Notes: generated from the sequence alone by a model not told the origin. DNA of 23,092 nt from an uncultured Collinsella sp. (GCA_900544425.1 UQUX01000015.1:1-23092), one strand, 5' to 3'; counted from the stretch's first letter, positions 15,875 to 22,834 are shown. Numbers and translations are program-made.

Positions 15875-16498
15875 ATGAGCGATCTGGAGAACAAGAAGAA
15901 TCCTGTGGTCATTACCATCGCGCGCGACTTTGGCGCCGAGGGCCACGAGATTGGTCGTATCCTCGCCGATGAGCTGGGGATTCCGCTGTACGATAACGAG
16001 CTGCTGGTGCGTGCTTCGCTGCGCGCGGGCGAGTCGCTCGACAAGATGGCCGCCTACGACGAGCGCCTGGCCGTGGAGAACATGGCGTTTCTGCCCGACC
16101 GCTACGATGCGCGTTCGTACTCGGACAAGTTGTTCCAAAAGATGAGCCAGGTGATTTTGGATCTGGGTGAGACCGAGAGCTGCATTATCGAAGGCCGTCT
16201 GTCCGATTATCTGCTGCGCAACAACCCCAACCACATTGCCGTGCTGGTGACCGCTCCCTTTGAGGACCGCGTCGAGATCGTGCGCAAGAAGCGTGGCCTC
16301 AACAAAAAGAAGGGCGCCAAGCTGGTCAAGCAGCAACAGAAGGCGCGCGAGGCGTTCTACAAGCGCTACAGCGCCGGCAAGTGGAAGATGACGAGCGGCA
16401 AAGACATCGTCGTCAACCGCGCCAAGCTGGGCCGCGAGGGCTGCAAAGACGTTATTGCCGCAGCCTACCGCTACAAAGTAGCGCAGCTCGAAGGCTAA
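15875..16498 (+). CDS. Cytidylate kinase-like family protein
   Basis: The 207-residue product resembles the cytidylate kinase-like family PF13189. The N-terminus has VVITIARDFGAEGHEIGRI at about 11-29, which is the P-loop equivalent in this family (compare ITISREFGSGG), followed by LADELGIPLYDNELL. CIIEGRLSDYLL and APFEDRVEIVRKKRGL are nucleotide-kinase-like elements, and the KRYSAGKW region is basic. The true substrate of this family is largely unknown; it is not the housekeeping cmk. ATG 15875 follows AGAAAGGA; an in-frame start at 15830 falls in the palindrome. It may be read through from the ABC operon. Confidence 0.8.
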   Translation: MSDLENKKNPVVITIARDFGAEGHEIGRILADELGIPLYDNELLVRASLRAGESLDKMAAYDERLAVENMAFLPDRYDARSYSDKLFQKMSQVILDLGETESCIIEGRLSDYLLRNNPNHIAVLVTAPFEDRVEIVRKKRGLNKKKGAKLVKQQQKAREAFYKRYSAGKWKMTSGKDIVVNRAKLGREGCKDVIAAAYRYKVAQLEG

Positions 16499-16508
16499 CC
16501 GACCAAAA

Positions 16509-16543
16509 ACCACCACAAAGGGGACAGGCACCTTTGTGGTGGT
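16509..16543. repeat. GGGGACAGG-core palindrome with 13-bp arms
   Basis: ACCACCACAAAGG (16509-16521) pairs perfectly with CCTTTGTGGTGGT (16531-16543). The loop carries GGACAGGCA, so the left arm and loop together give GGGGACAGG. It sits 10 nt after the kinase-like gene. Confidence 0.7.
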
Positions 16544-16562
16544 CGGTCGACTGGCATAGAAA

Positions 16563-16598
16563 AAGTCCCCGCCGGGCGTGTGCTCGACGGGGACTTTG
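16563..16598. terminator. Bidirectional terminator between the kinase-like gene and nfnB
   Basis: AAAGTCCCCG (16563-16572) pairs with CGGGGACTTT (16589-16598). A run of A on the left gives a good T-tract for the minus-strand nfnAB transcript. Confidence 0.8.
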
Positions 16599-16625
16599 CC
16601 GTTTGATGGCTAACGCTGAGGGTGA

Positions 16626-18035
16626 CTACTCGCCCAGCAGGCTCTTGGTGATGGAAGCGGCGGCCTTCTTGCCGGCGCCCATCGCCAGAATGACCGTAGC
16701 GGCACCGGTGACGATGTCGCCGCCAGCCCAGATGCGGGGATCGGTGGTCTGGCCGGTCTCCTCGTCGGCGACGATGTAGCCCCACTTGTTGAGCTCCATC
16801 TTGCCGCCGATCTTCTTTGCGAAGGGGTTGGCGTTGGTGCCGATAGCCGAGATTGCGACGTCGCAGGGGATCTCCTCGATGGCGCCCTCGATGGGCACCG
16901 GGCGACGACGGCCGGACTCGTCGGGCTCGCCGAGCTCCATCTTCTGGACCTTGACGGCGCACACGGAGCCGTCCTCGCCAGCGACAAACTCGAGCGGGGA
17001 GACGAGCGGCAGAACCTCGACGCCCTCGGCCTTGGCGTGGTGCAGCTCGGCACGACGGCAAGGCATCTCATCCTCGGTACGACGGTAGGCGATGATGGCG
17101 TGCTCGGCGCCCAGGCGCTTGGCGGTACGGACGGCGTCCATAGCCACGTTGCCGCCACCAAAGACAACGACGTTCTTGCCGTGCTTGGTGGGGGTGTCGT
17201 ACTCGGGGAACTTGTTGGCCTTCATCAGGTTCACGCGGGTGAGGTACTCGTTCGCGAAGAAGACGTTGGGCAGGTTCTCGCCGGGGACGTTGAGGAACTT
17301 GGGCAGGCCAGCGCCGGTCGCCACGTAGATGGCGTCGAAGCCCTGCTCGAACAGCTCCTCGGCCGTGGCCATGTTGCCCACGACGGAGTTGTACTCAAAC
17401 TTGACGCCCATGTCCTCCAGGCCGTCAATCTCGCGCTTGACGACCGCCTTGGGCAGACGGAACTCGGGGATGCCGTAGACCAGCACGCCGCCGCCGGTGA
17501 AGAAGGCCTCGAAGACGGTAACGTCAAAGCCGTTACGGGCGAGCTCGCCGGCGCAGGTGATGCCGGACGGGCCGGAGCCGACGACGGCGACCTTCTTGCC
17601 GTTCTTGGGGGCCATCTTGGGCGTGGAGGCGAGCTCGGGGCGATCACCCAGGAAGCGCTCGAGCTGGCCGATGGCCACGGGCTCGGACTTTTTACCACGG
17701 ATGCACTTGCCCTCGCACTGGTTCTCCTGCGGGCAGACACGGCCGCAGATGGCGGGAAGCATGGAGTCCTCGCGGATGGTATCGAGAGCGCCGCCGAAGT
17801 CCTTCGCGCGGATCTGCTCGATAAAGCGGGGGATGTTGATGTTGACGGGGCAGCCCTCAACACAGAACGGCTTCTTGCAGTTGAGGCAGCGCTCGGCCTC
17901 GGCCAGCGCCATCTCCTCGGTGAAGCCCTTGTCGACGGGGCGGAAGTCGCAGGCGCGCTCGGCAGCCGGCTCCTCGTTATCGGGGGTGCGGGGCGACTTC
18001 ATATCGGCAACGAAACGACCGTTAACTAGTGGCAT
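16626..18035 (-). CDS. nfnB: NADPH-dependent ferredoxin oxidoreductase subunit B (NfnB; GltA-type flavoprotein)
   Basis: The 469-residue product has the layout of glutamate synthase small subunit homologues. The N-terminal iron-sulfur domain has Cys50, 53, 58, 62 (CLNCKKPFCVEGC) and 97, 101, 107, 111 (CGRVCPQENQCEGKC) for two [4Fe-4S] clusters. A FAD site follows (VVGSGPSGI at about 151-159), then an NADPH site (VVFGGGNVAMDAVRTA) and the C-terminal IWAGGDIVTGAATVILAMG. Because it overlaps by 10 nt a gene for a DHOD-K/ferredoxin-NADP reductase-like subunit, and no large glutamate synthase subunit is near, the pair best fits NfnAB. That complex couples NADH and reduced ferredoxin to NADPH by electron bifurcation. 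Databases often call such genes gltA. Glutamate synthase function cannot be fully excluded. Confidence 0.88.
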   Translation of the reverse strand: MPLVNGRFVADMKSPRTPDNEEPAAERACDFRPVDKGFTEEMALAEAERCLNCKKPFCVEGCPVNINIPRFIEQIRAKDFGGALDTIREDSMLPAICGRVCPQENQCEGKCIRGKKSEPVAIGQLERFLGDRPELASTPKMAPKNGKKVAVVGSGPSGITCAGELARNGFDVTVFEAFFTGGGVLVYGIPEFRLPKAVVKREIDGLEDMGVKFEYNSVVGNMATAEELFEQGFDAIYVATGAGLPKFLNVPGENLPNVFFANEYLTRVNLMKANKFPEYDTPTKHGKNVVVFGGGNVAMDAVRTAKRLGAEHAIIAYRRTEDEMPCRRAELHHAKAEGVEVLPLVSPLEFVAGEDGSVCAVKVQKMELGEPDESGRRRPVPIEGAIEEIPCDVAISAIGTNANPFAKKIGGKMELNKWGYIVADEETGQTTDPRIWAGGDIVTGAATVILAMGAGKKAAASITKSLLGE

Positions 18036-18865
18036 GCGCAGCTCTTTTCCTCATAGGCCTTGAGGGACTCGCCCTCTTCGGAACGGTAAGCGGCCTGGCG
18101 GGCACGAAGGTCATCCCAGTCGACCAGGGTGGCATCGAAGTCGGGGCCGTCGACGCAAGCGAACTTGGTCACGCCGCCCACCTCGACGCGGCAGCAGCCG
18201 CACATACCGGTGCCGTCAACCATGATGGGGTTGAGGGACGCGGTGATGGGGGTGTCGTATTTCTGGGCGGTGAGGGTCGAGAACTTCATCATCGGAACGG
18301 GGCCGACGCAGAAGACCTGGCTCACGGCCTTGTCCTGCAGCAGGCGCTCCAACGGAGCGGTGACAACGCCCTGCTCGCCGTAGGAGCCGTCGTCAGTGGT
18401 GATGTGGATGTGGTCCTCGTCGAGGAGCTCGCGGAACTGGTCCTCCATGAGCAGGAGGTCCTTGGTGCGGGCGCCCATGATGGCGTGAACTTCGTGACCG
18501 GTCTCGACCAGGTGCTTGGCGACCGGGAAGGCAATTGCCAGGCCGACGCCGCCGCCAATGACGGCGCAGGGGCCCTCGGCCATCTCGGTGGGAACGCCCA
18601 GCGGGCCCACGACGTCGCGCAGCGACTCGCCGGCCTCGTAGGTGGAAAGCATCTCGGTGGTCTTGCCGATCACCATGAAGATGAACTCGACCCAGCCCTC
18701 GTCACCGTTCCAGCCGGCCAGGGTAAACGGGACGCGCTCGCCCGTCTCGTTGGCGCGGACCATGAGGAACTGTCCAGCGTGCGCATGCTTGGCGATTGCG
18801 GGCGCCTCGATGCGGAACTTGAACACCTTCTCCGAGAACTGCGTCTTCTCCAGGATCTTATACAT
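18026..18865 (-). CDS. nfnA: NADH-dependent ferredoxin:NADP+ oxidoreductase subunit A (NfnA)
   Basis: The 279-residue product belongs to the PyrK/sulfide dehydrogenase/NfnA family. It has an FAD domain (RVPFTLAGW at about 44-52), an NAD domain (CAVIGGGVGLAIAFPVAKHL at 100-119; FCVGPVPMM at 185-193) and a C-terminal [2Fe-2S] site with Cys222, 224, 225 and 237 (GMCGCCRVEVGG, FACVDGPDFD). The ATG at 18863-18865 follows GAGAGGGG. It is the first gene of the nfnAB pair and overlaps nfnB by 10 nt. The last residues are CACH, an extra Cys pair of unknown meaning. A role as PyrK is less likely because no pyrD is adjacent. Confidence 0.87.
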   Translation of the reverse strand: MYKILEKTQFSEKVFKFRIEAPAIAKHAHAGQFLMVRANETGERVPFTLAGWNGDEGWVEFIFMVIGKTTEMLSTYEAGESLRDVVGPLGVPTEMAEGPCAVIGGGVGLAIAFPVAKHLVETGHEVHAIMGARTKDLLLMEDQFRELLDEDHIHITTDDGSYGEQGVVTAPLERLLQDKAVSQVFCVGPVPMMKFSTLTAQKYDTPITASLNPIMVDGTGMCGCCRVEVGGVTKFACVDGPDFDATLVDWDDLRARQAAYRSEEGESLKAYEEKSCACH

Positions 18866-18970
18866 AGAACCCCTCTCTTGTTAGGGCCGCCGAACCGTGC
18901 CTCCACGGAAATGGACGGTAGCCCGAATAAAACCGTACGTGCACAGGCGTTGTGCAGACATACGGTGCAA

Positions 18971-18976
18971 ATTATA
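18971..18976 (-). promoter_or_regulatory. -10 element of the nfnAB operon
   Basis: On the minus strand the sequence reads GGGTATAATTTG, a perfect TATAAT about 105 nt before the nfnA ATG. No good -35 at 16-18 nt spacing is seen. The leader of about 95 nt contains small inverted repeats (such as TGCACAACGCCTGTGCA) but no riboswitch I can name. Confidence 0.5.
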
Positions 18977-19050
18977 CCCTCATGGACATGTCACTTACGT
19001 GTGTCTTCGGCGGTTGGGAGCAGGGTTTATCCACTTTGGCCTACCAAAGG

Positions 19051-19077
19051 GGGAGAGGTTTATTTTGGCAGGTTTTA
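19051..19077 (+). repeat. Partial copy of the 43-nt repeat, opposed to the pth copy
   Basis: The sequence from GGGAGAGG to GGCAGGTTTTA matches the second half of the purF-end repeat. Bases 19056-19077 are an exact 22-nt inverted copy of 19199-19220. The two copies enclose 121 nt, giving a REPIN-like pair. Confidence 0.65.
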
Positions 19078-19091
19078 TCGGGTAAAACGGC

Positions 19092-19132
19092 AAAGGGGCC
19101 AGCCTCGGGTTGCAATGAGGTCGGCCCCCTTT
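19092..19132. terminator. Terminator-like hairpin between pth and nfnA
   Basis: AAAGGGG (19092-19098) pairs with CCCCTTT (19126-19132), with further pairing of the inner CCAGCC and GGTCGG with a bulge. It is flanked by short A/T runs. It lies between the two opposed repeat copies and could back up the pth terminator. Confidence 0.45.
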
Positions 19133-19198
19133 GGGGTGCTATGTGTGTATGGCGGTGCGCGGTTTATTGCGATGCGGCCGCTGCGGCGTTTCCGCAGT

Positions 19199-19241
19199 TA
19201 AAACCTGCCAAAATAAACCTATCCCTAAATGATAGGTTTTA
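19199..19241 (-). repeat. 43-nt repeat starting at the pth stop codon, terminator-like
   Basis: On the minus strand it starts with the TAA of pth. AAACCTATC (19239-19231) pairs perfectly with GATAGGTTT (19223-19215), and ATTTT follows, a plausible intrinsic terminator. It matches the purF-end copy at 37 of 43 positions. Where the stem bases differ, both sides changed together (CTG/CAG in purF, CTATC/GATAG here), so pairing is preserved. Confidence 0.75.
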
Positions 19242-19868
19242 GTGCTTGCCGTTGGCGGAGGCGGCGCCGTTGACGTGGTCGCGGGCATAGATCACGCCGT
19301 GCACGATTGCCAGACCGGCGGCATCTGCGGCGCGGGCGCAGGTGTCCTGGAAATCCTCGGCCTCGCGGGCGCGCAGCTGCTTAAGCACGTAGTCGGCGAC
19401 GGCCATCTTGCCGGGAGGGTTGCCGATGCCGGTGCGGATGCGGCTGAAGTCGCGGCTGCCCATCTTGTCGATGATGGAGCGCAGGCCGTTGTGACCGGCG
19501 TGGCCACCGCCCACCTTAACACGTACGTCGCCGGCGGGAATGTCGAGCTCGTCGTGGATTACGAGCAGCTCCTCGGCCTTGATCTTGTACTCGCGGCAGA
19601 GCTTGGAGATGGGGCCACCCGAGGTATTCATATACGACTGCGGCTTGACCAGTACAATCTGGCGCTTACCGCCCTCTTCCTCGGGATCGTTGATGTTGAT
19701 GAGCGCGACCTCGGCGCCGGCCTGGTTTTTCCAGTACGTGACGCCGGCCTGACGGGCCAACTCGTCGATCGCTTTGAAGCCAGCGTTGTGGCGGGTCTCG
19801 GCATACTCATCGCCAGGGTTGCCAAGTCCGGCAACCATGCGAATCTTAAGCGGCTGTGCAGCTGCCAT
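19239..19868 (-). CDS. pth: Peptidyl-tRNA hydrolase
   Basis: Pth recycles peptidyl-tRNAs released from stalled ribosomes by cleaving the ester bond. The 209-residue product carries MVAGLGNPGDEYAETRHNAG with the catalytic His and the Asn of the active site, KPQSYMNTSG, LLVIHDELD with the conserved Asp, and GGGHAGHNGLRSI. The tail is slightly extended (HVNGAASANGKH). Two ATGs are possible. AAAGG almost touches the first (19872-19874) and is 7 nt from the second (19866-19868), so the second is taken. In many Gram-positive bacteria pth follows glmU and prs; here a 1.7-kb islet separates it from prs. Confidence 0.95.
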   Translation of the reverse strand: MAAAQPLKIRMVAGLGNPGDEYAETRHNAGFKAIDELARQAGVTYWKNQAGAEVALININDPEEEGGKRQIVLVKPQSYMNTSGGPISKLCREYKIKAEELLVIHDELDIPAGDVRVKVGGGHAGHNGLRSIIDKMGSRDFSRIRTGIGNPPGKMAVADYVLKQLRAREAEDFQDTCARAADAAGLAIVHGVIYARDHVNGAASANGKH

Positions 19869-19898
19869 GTTCATCCTTTCGTTGATTTGTCGCCTGCT

Positions 19899-19927
19899 AT
19901 GGTGAGCGACCCTGTTGCCGCTGTCAA
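19899..19927 (-). promoter_or_regulatory. Promoter of pth
   Basis: On the minus strand TTGACA (19927-19922) is a perfect -35, followed after 17 nt by CACCAT (19904-19899) as a weaker -10, about 30 nt before the pth start. Confidence 0.5.
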
Positions 19928-19981
19928 ATGGAGGGCAATTGAGGTTATTTGAGGGCGTTTGGACGGCCGTCGAAATCGAGG

Positions 19982-20185
19982 TGGACAGTTAGTTCAGATA
20001 CGTATAAGTTCTGAGGACTCGAAGTGCTCAATTCAATGCCGATACGTTGTTTTGGAGCTTTAGTTAGTCCATATGACGCTGTTTTGAAGTCTACCCTGCC
20101 TTCAAATCGGGCGAATGGTATAGAGATAACTGCAAAACAGCCTAATTCAATGTGTCCATTTATACGTATTTGAACTAACTGTCCA
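19982..20185. mobile_element. MITE-like element, copy 1 (204 nt, 26-nt terminal inverted repeats)
   Basis: The ends 19982-20007 and 20160-20185 are inverted repeats of 26 nt with one mismatch; the left end begins TGGACAGTTAGTTCAGATAC. The interior is A/T-richer than neighbouring genes and has no convincing gene. A second element with the same ends and almost the same length lies at 21510-21711. No transposase is in the window, so it would be non-autonomous. No clear target-site duplication is seen. It lies 33 nt beyond the 3' end of the DUF559-like gene. Confidence 0.75.
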
Positions 20186-20218
20186 GCCCTGCTCGACGGT
20201 GCACGGGTGATTCGCCGT

Positions 20219-21346
20219 TTAGACCGGCGCAAGGCCGATTCCGGCCCGCAGGGCGTTGAGCCAAGCGGTCTGACGCTTGCGATAGCCCTTGATACGGTAT
20301 CGGAATCGGACTCCCGCGAGTCGATGCATCGTTTGGGCGAAGGCTTCGAGTGCAACAAGGTCTTTCATTTGGTCGCGATTGATAACCAGGACGTGGATGC
20401 CCATTGCCTTGAGGCCATTATTTCGATTGCCATCGTGGATGCGAGCGTTTTGAAGCTCATGCCCAATTCCGTTGTATTCGTTGTCGACTCCGGCGGCCGG
20501 GCAATATAGGTCGCAGATGGCGTAAGGGATGCCGGAGGACATGTTGACCGCAAGAGTGTCGAAGTCGATTCGATAGTTGAGTAGCAGGCCTCCCATGGGC
20601 AGGCTGCAACATCCGAATCCGCCAAAGCGCATGGGCGCTCCGAGAACGGCAAACATTAGGGATTCGGCTGGGGATGCAGATCCGGGTCGGGCGAGCTTGA
20701 CTGCCGTGCGAAACGAGGTGTATGAGCTGCTTTTGGCAAGCTGTGCAACAGTCTCGAGATCTTCGATGGTCGTGGCGGGCTCGCATTTGTAGTGTGCCTG
20801 TTCGTAGCGGGTTTCGTTCTGCTGTTCGGTCGCCGACTGGTCGCCCCGGCAATCGAGGTCGTCCATCGCTTCGTAGTCATCGCCCTTGGGCCAGATGTCG
20901 TCATAGGCAATGGGGTATGTTGCCCCGGGAGGAAGGGAGTAGGTTCCGAGCAGCTCCATAAGGAGCATCAAGGTTTTGGCGACTGATTCATTTTTGGAAC
21001 AAAGCATGGCTGTCATGGCAGGAGACGTTGCGTAGATGTCGGCCTCGACGTGCATAATTGCACCTTCAGGAAGAGGAGTGGAGAGAATATGCTGAAGAAG
21101 TCGCTTGTCGGGGCGCCTGTTGTCTTCGTTTGAAACGAGAAGATCGAGCAGTTCGGAATCATCTTCATTCCAGGCGTCGAGTATCGAAAGTGCGCCAAAG
21201 TCTATCGCGTCATTGTTGGGAATGCAGCCAGCCAAGGCCTGTGCTTGCTGTTCGCTATCAACGGAGTCCCAGGGTAGGGCAGAGTACGCCCGTCGTGCGC
21301 GACGAATTGCGCGGAGGGCGGAGAGATGTGAAATCACGGTCGTCAT
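20219..21346 (-). CDS. DUF559-like / PD-(D/E)XK-fold protein, Coriobacterial accessory family
   Basis: The 375-residue product has no assigned function. The C-terminal domain (about 225-350) resembles DUF559/Vsr-like endonuclease folds: ASPAESLMFAVL and MRFGGFGCCSLPMGGLLLNY, then Asp279 (ICDLYCP), Glu290 (VDNEYNG), a basic/Asn stretch (HDGNRNNGLKAMGIHVLVI) and a final helix. Asp279, Glu290 and Lys313 could form a nuclease site, but the usual VEYDG is NEYNG here, so activity is uncertain. The N-terminus MTTVISHLSALRAIRRARRA recalls actinobacterial proteins with an ISHxSAL start. A middle segment, SPAMTAMLCSK to LMELLGTYSLPP, resembles an SPELxxLQ...LGxELCGTY pattern I associate with the same family. 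No SD precedes the ATG, so leaderless expression is possible. It is flanked by the two MITE-like elements. Confidence 0.75.
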   Translation of the reverse strand: MTTVISHLSALRAIRRARRAYSALPWDSVDSEQQAQALAGCIPNNDAIDFGALSILDAWNEDDSELLDLLVSNEDNRRPDKRLLQHILSTPLPEGAIMHVEADIYATSPAMTAMLCSKNESVAKTLMLLMELLGTYSLPPGATYPIAYDDIWPKGDDYEAMDDLDCRGDQSATEQQNETRYEQAHYKCEPATTIEDLETVAQLAKSSSYTSFRTAVKLARPGSASPAESLMFAVLGAPMRFGGFGCCSLPMGGLLLNYRIDFDTLAVNMSSGIPYAICDLYCPAAGVDNEYNGIGHELQNARIHDGNRNNGLKAMGIHVLVINRDQMKDLVALEAFAQTMHRLAGVRFRYRIKGYRKRQTAWLNALRAGIGLAPV

Positions 21347-21509
21347 AGCTATAACGTACTAAGTTGGCGGCAGAATGCGACCGCCATACCGTTCTTTTCG
21401 CTCAGCGGGGCGCTGCGCGCCATGAACGGCTGGGTGTTATGAAATCGGTGGAATCGGTTGAGGGGATTGCAGGAAATTGAGCTCTGCCGCGAAGGTTGAC
21501 GATAGCTAC

Positions 21510-21711
21510 TGGACAGTTAGTTCAGATACGTATAAGACGGCGGGCGTTCGAGGCGTTTCTAAGGGCTTTCGAGGGCGATTTGAGGGTAAATATGCGGCGG
21601 TCGTACTCGAAAGCGATGAGCTTTGGGCAGTATGGCGTTCGCCGGGGAGCTCAGAAGGCTCAGAACGGCCTTTGGAGCTTTAAAAAAATACGTATCTGAA
21701 CTAATTGTCCA
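21510..21711. mobile_element. MITE-like element, copy 2 (202 nt, 24-nt terminal inverted repeats)
   Basis: The ends 21510-21533 and 21688-21711 are inverted repeats of 24 nt with one mismatch. The left end is identical to the left end of copy 1 over 26 nt and beyond (to the following G). The interior is largely different from copy 1; only a short GATTTGARGGYA block, readable as RFEG, is shared when copy 1 is inverted. Small ORFs at 21477-21683 and 21496-21699 run through it but look like by-products. It sits 164 nt upstream of the DUF559-like gene and just past the prs terminator. Confidence 0.75.
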
Positions 21712-21734
21712 GGGAAGGTTGTCGAGGGGTAGAA

Positions 21735-21764
21735 AAAGGGTCGGAAGCGAGCTTCCGACCCTTT
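21735..21764. terminator. Terminator of prs
   Basis: AAAGGGTCGGAAG (21735-21747) and CTTCCGACCCTTT (21752-21764) form a perfect 13-bp stem with loop CGAG. Flanking A runs give a T-tract on the minus strand. It lies 33 nt after the prs stop. Confidence 0.85.
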
Positions 21765-21797
21765 AAAAACACCAAAGATGATGAGATGCACGCTGGA

Positions 21798-22784
21798 TTA
21801 CAGCGCGAAGTCGCCGCCGACGAGCGTGGAGACGGGCTCCTCGTGGTAAACGGCGGAGATGGCCTGAGCGAACTCCTCGGCGACCGAGATGGTCTTGATT
21901 TTGCCGCCGACCTCGACGGGAATGGCGTCGGTGACGAGGCACTCGACGATCGGGGCGTCGTTCAGACGCTCGATGGCCGGACCGGAGAAGATGCCGTGGG
22001 TGGCGCAGACGTAGATGTCGCCAGCGCCCATAGCCTTGAGCTCCTTGACGTTGGCGCACAGGGTGCCAGCGGTGTCGATCATGTCGTCGTTGATGATGCA
22101 GGTCTTGCCCTTGATGTCACCGATGATGCCCATGACCTCGGCGGCGTTGTGGCGCGGACGGCCCTTGTGGGCGATGGCCAGGTCGCAGCCGAGCATGTCG
22201 GACAGCTTCTTGGCGGCCTTGGCGCGGCCCACATCGGGGGAGACGACAACCAGGTTGTCGGTGTCGAAGTGCATGTCGTTGTAGTACTGGCCAAACAGCG
22301 GCAGCGCGGACAGGTGGTTAACCGGGATATCGAAGAAGCCCTGAATCTGGCCCTGGTGCAGGTCGAGGGTGATGATGCGGTTGACGCCGGCGCGCTCGAG
22401 CAGGTTGGCGACGAGGCGGGCGGTGATGGGCTCGCGCGGGCCGGCCTTGCGGTCCTGGCGGGCATAGCCGTAGTGGGTGATAACGGCGGTGATGGAGCGG
22501 GCGGATGCGCGCTTGGCAGCGTCGGTGGCGATGAGCAGCTCCATGAGCATGTCATTGACGTTGCCGCCGGCCACGGACTGAATCAGGAAGACGTCGGCGC
22601 CGCGGACGGTCTCGTCGTAGCGGGCGTAAATCTCACCGTTGGCGAACTGCTTTAGCGTAAGGCCCGAAAGCTCGACCCCAAGGTACTCAGCGATCTTCTG
22701 AGCGAGGGGACGGTTGGAGGAACCGGAATACACGCGGATGGACTTGCGCATATTCTCCGACTTCTCGGGATCATTAATCGGCAT
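21798..22784 (-). CDS. prs: Ribose-phosphate pyrophosphokinase (PRPP synthetase)
   Basis: This enzyme makes PRPP from ribose 5-phosphate and ATP, the substrate of PurF and of pyrimidine, histidine, tryptophan and NAD pathways. The 328-residue product has the class I features: YSGSSNRPLAQKIAEYLG, FANGEIYARYDETVRGADVF, ITHYGYARQDRKAGPREPIT (ATP-binding), LDLHQGQIQGFFDIPV, VVSPDVGRAKAA, KGRPRHN (the flexible-loop region) and INDDMIDTAGTL (the ribose-5-phosphate loop, usually VDDMIDTAGT). About a dozen residues precede the usual start. The ATG at 22782-22784 follows AAAGGAG. It lies downstream of glmU in the common order but is separated from it by a terminator and probably has its own promoter. 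Confidence 0.97.
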   Translation of the reverse strand: MPINDPEKSENMRKSIRVYSGSSNRPLAQKIAEYLGVELSGLTLKQFANGEIYARYDETVRGADVFLIQSVAGGNVNDMLMELLIATDAAKRASARSITAVITHYGYARQDRKAGPREPITARLVANLLERAGVNRIITLDLHQGQIQGFFDIPVNHLSALPLFGQYYNDMHFDTDNLVVVSPDVGRAKAAKKLSDMLGCDLAIAHKGRPRHNAAEVMGIIGDIKGKTCIINDDMIDTAGTLCANVKELKAMGAGDIYVCATHGIFSGPAIERLNDAPIVECLVTDAIPVEVGGKIKTISVAEEFAQAISAVYHEEPVSTLVGGDFAL

Positions 22785-22828
22785 TACCCTTCTCCTTTAT
22801 ATCGAATGCCATATAGATGCCTTGTTGC

Positions 22829-22834
22829 ATTGTA
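22829..22834 (-). promoter_or_regulatory. Putative -10 of prs
   Basis: On the minus strand TACAAT lies about 45 nt before the prs ATG. The -35 region reads CCCGAT, which is poor. A TTGACG further up (near 22876-22881) is too far for this -10. Confidence 0.4.

Noticed and set aside
17037..18029. Long plus-strand open frame opposite nfnB
   Set aside because: It is antisense to a gene with clear cysteine clusters and nucleotide-binding motifs; its Gly/Ala/Asp-rich translation is typical of a shadow frame in GC-rich DNA.
18029..19201. 390-residue plus-strand open frame across nfnA and the following gap
   Set aside because: It is antisense to nfnA and runs into repeats, with no family motif.
19945..20358. 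137-residue minus-strand frame across copy 1 and the end of the DUF559-like gene
   Set aside because: It overlaps the real gene in another frame and is made mostly of the repeat element.
21477..21699. Two small open frames in copy 2 of the repeat element
   Set aside because: They arise from reading through the terminal repeat and the variable interior; there is no SD and no clear homology beyond the RFEG block shared with copy 1.
19982..21711. Classical composite transposon
   Set aside because: The flanking elements are only about 200 nt, with no transposase and no visible target duplication, so only a MITE-like description is justified.
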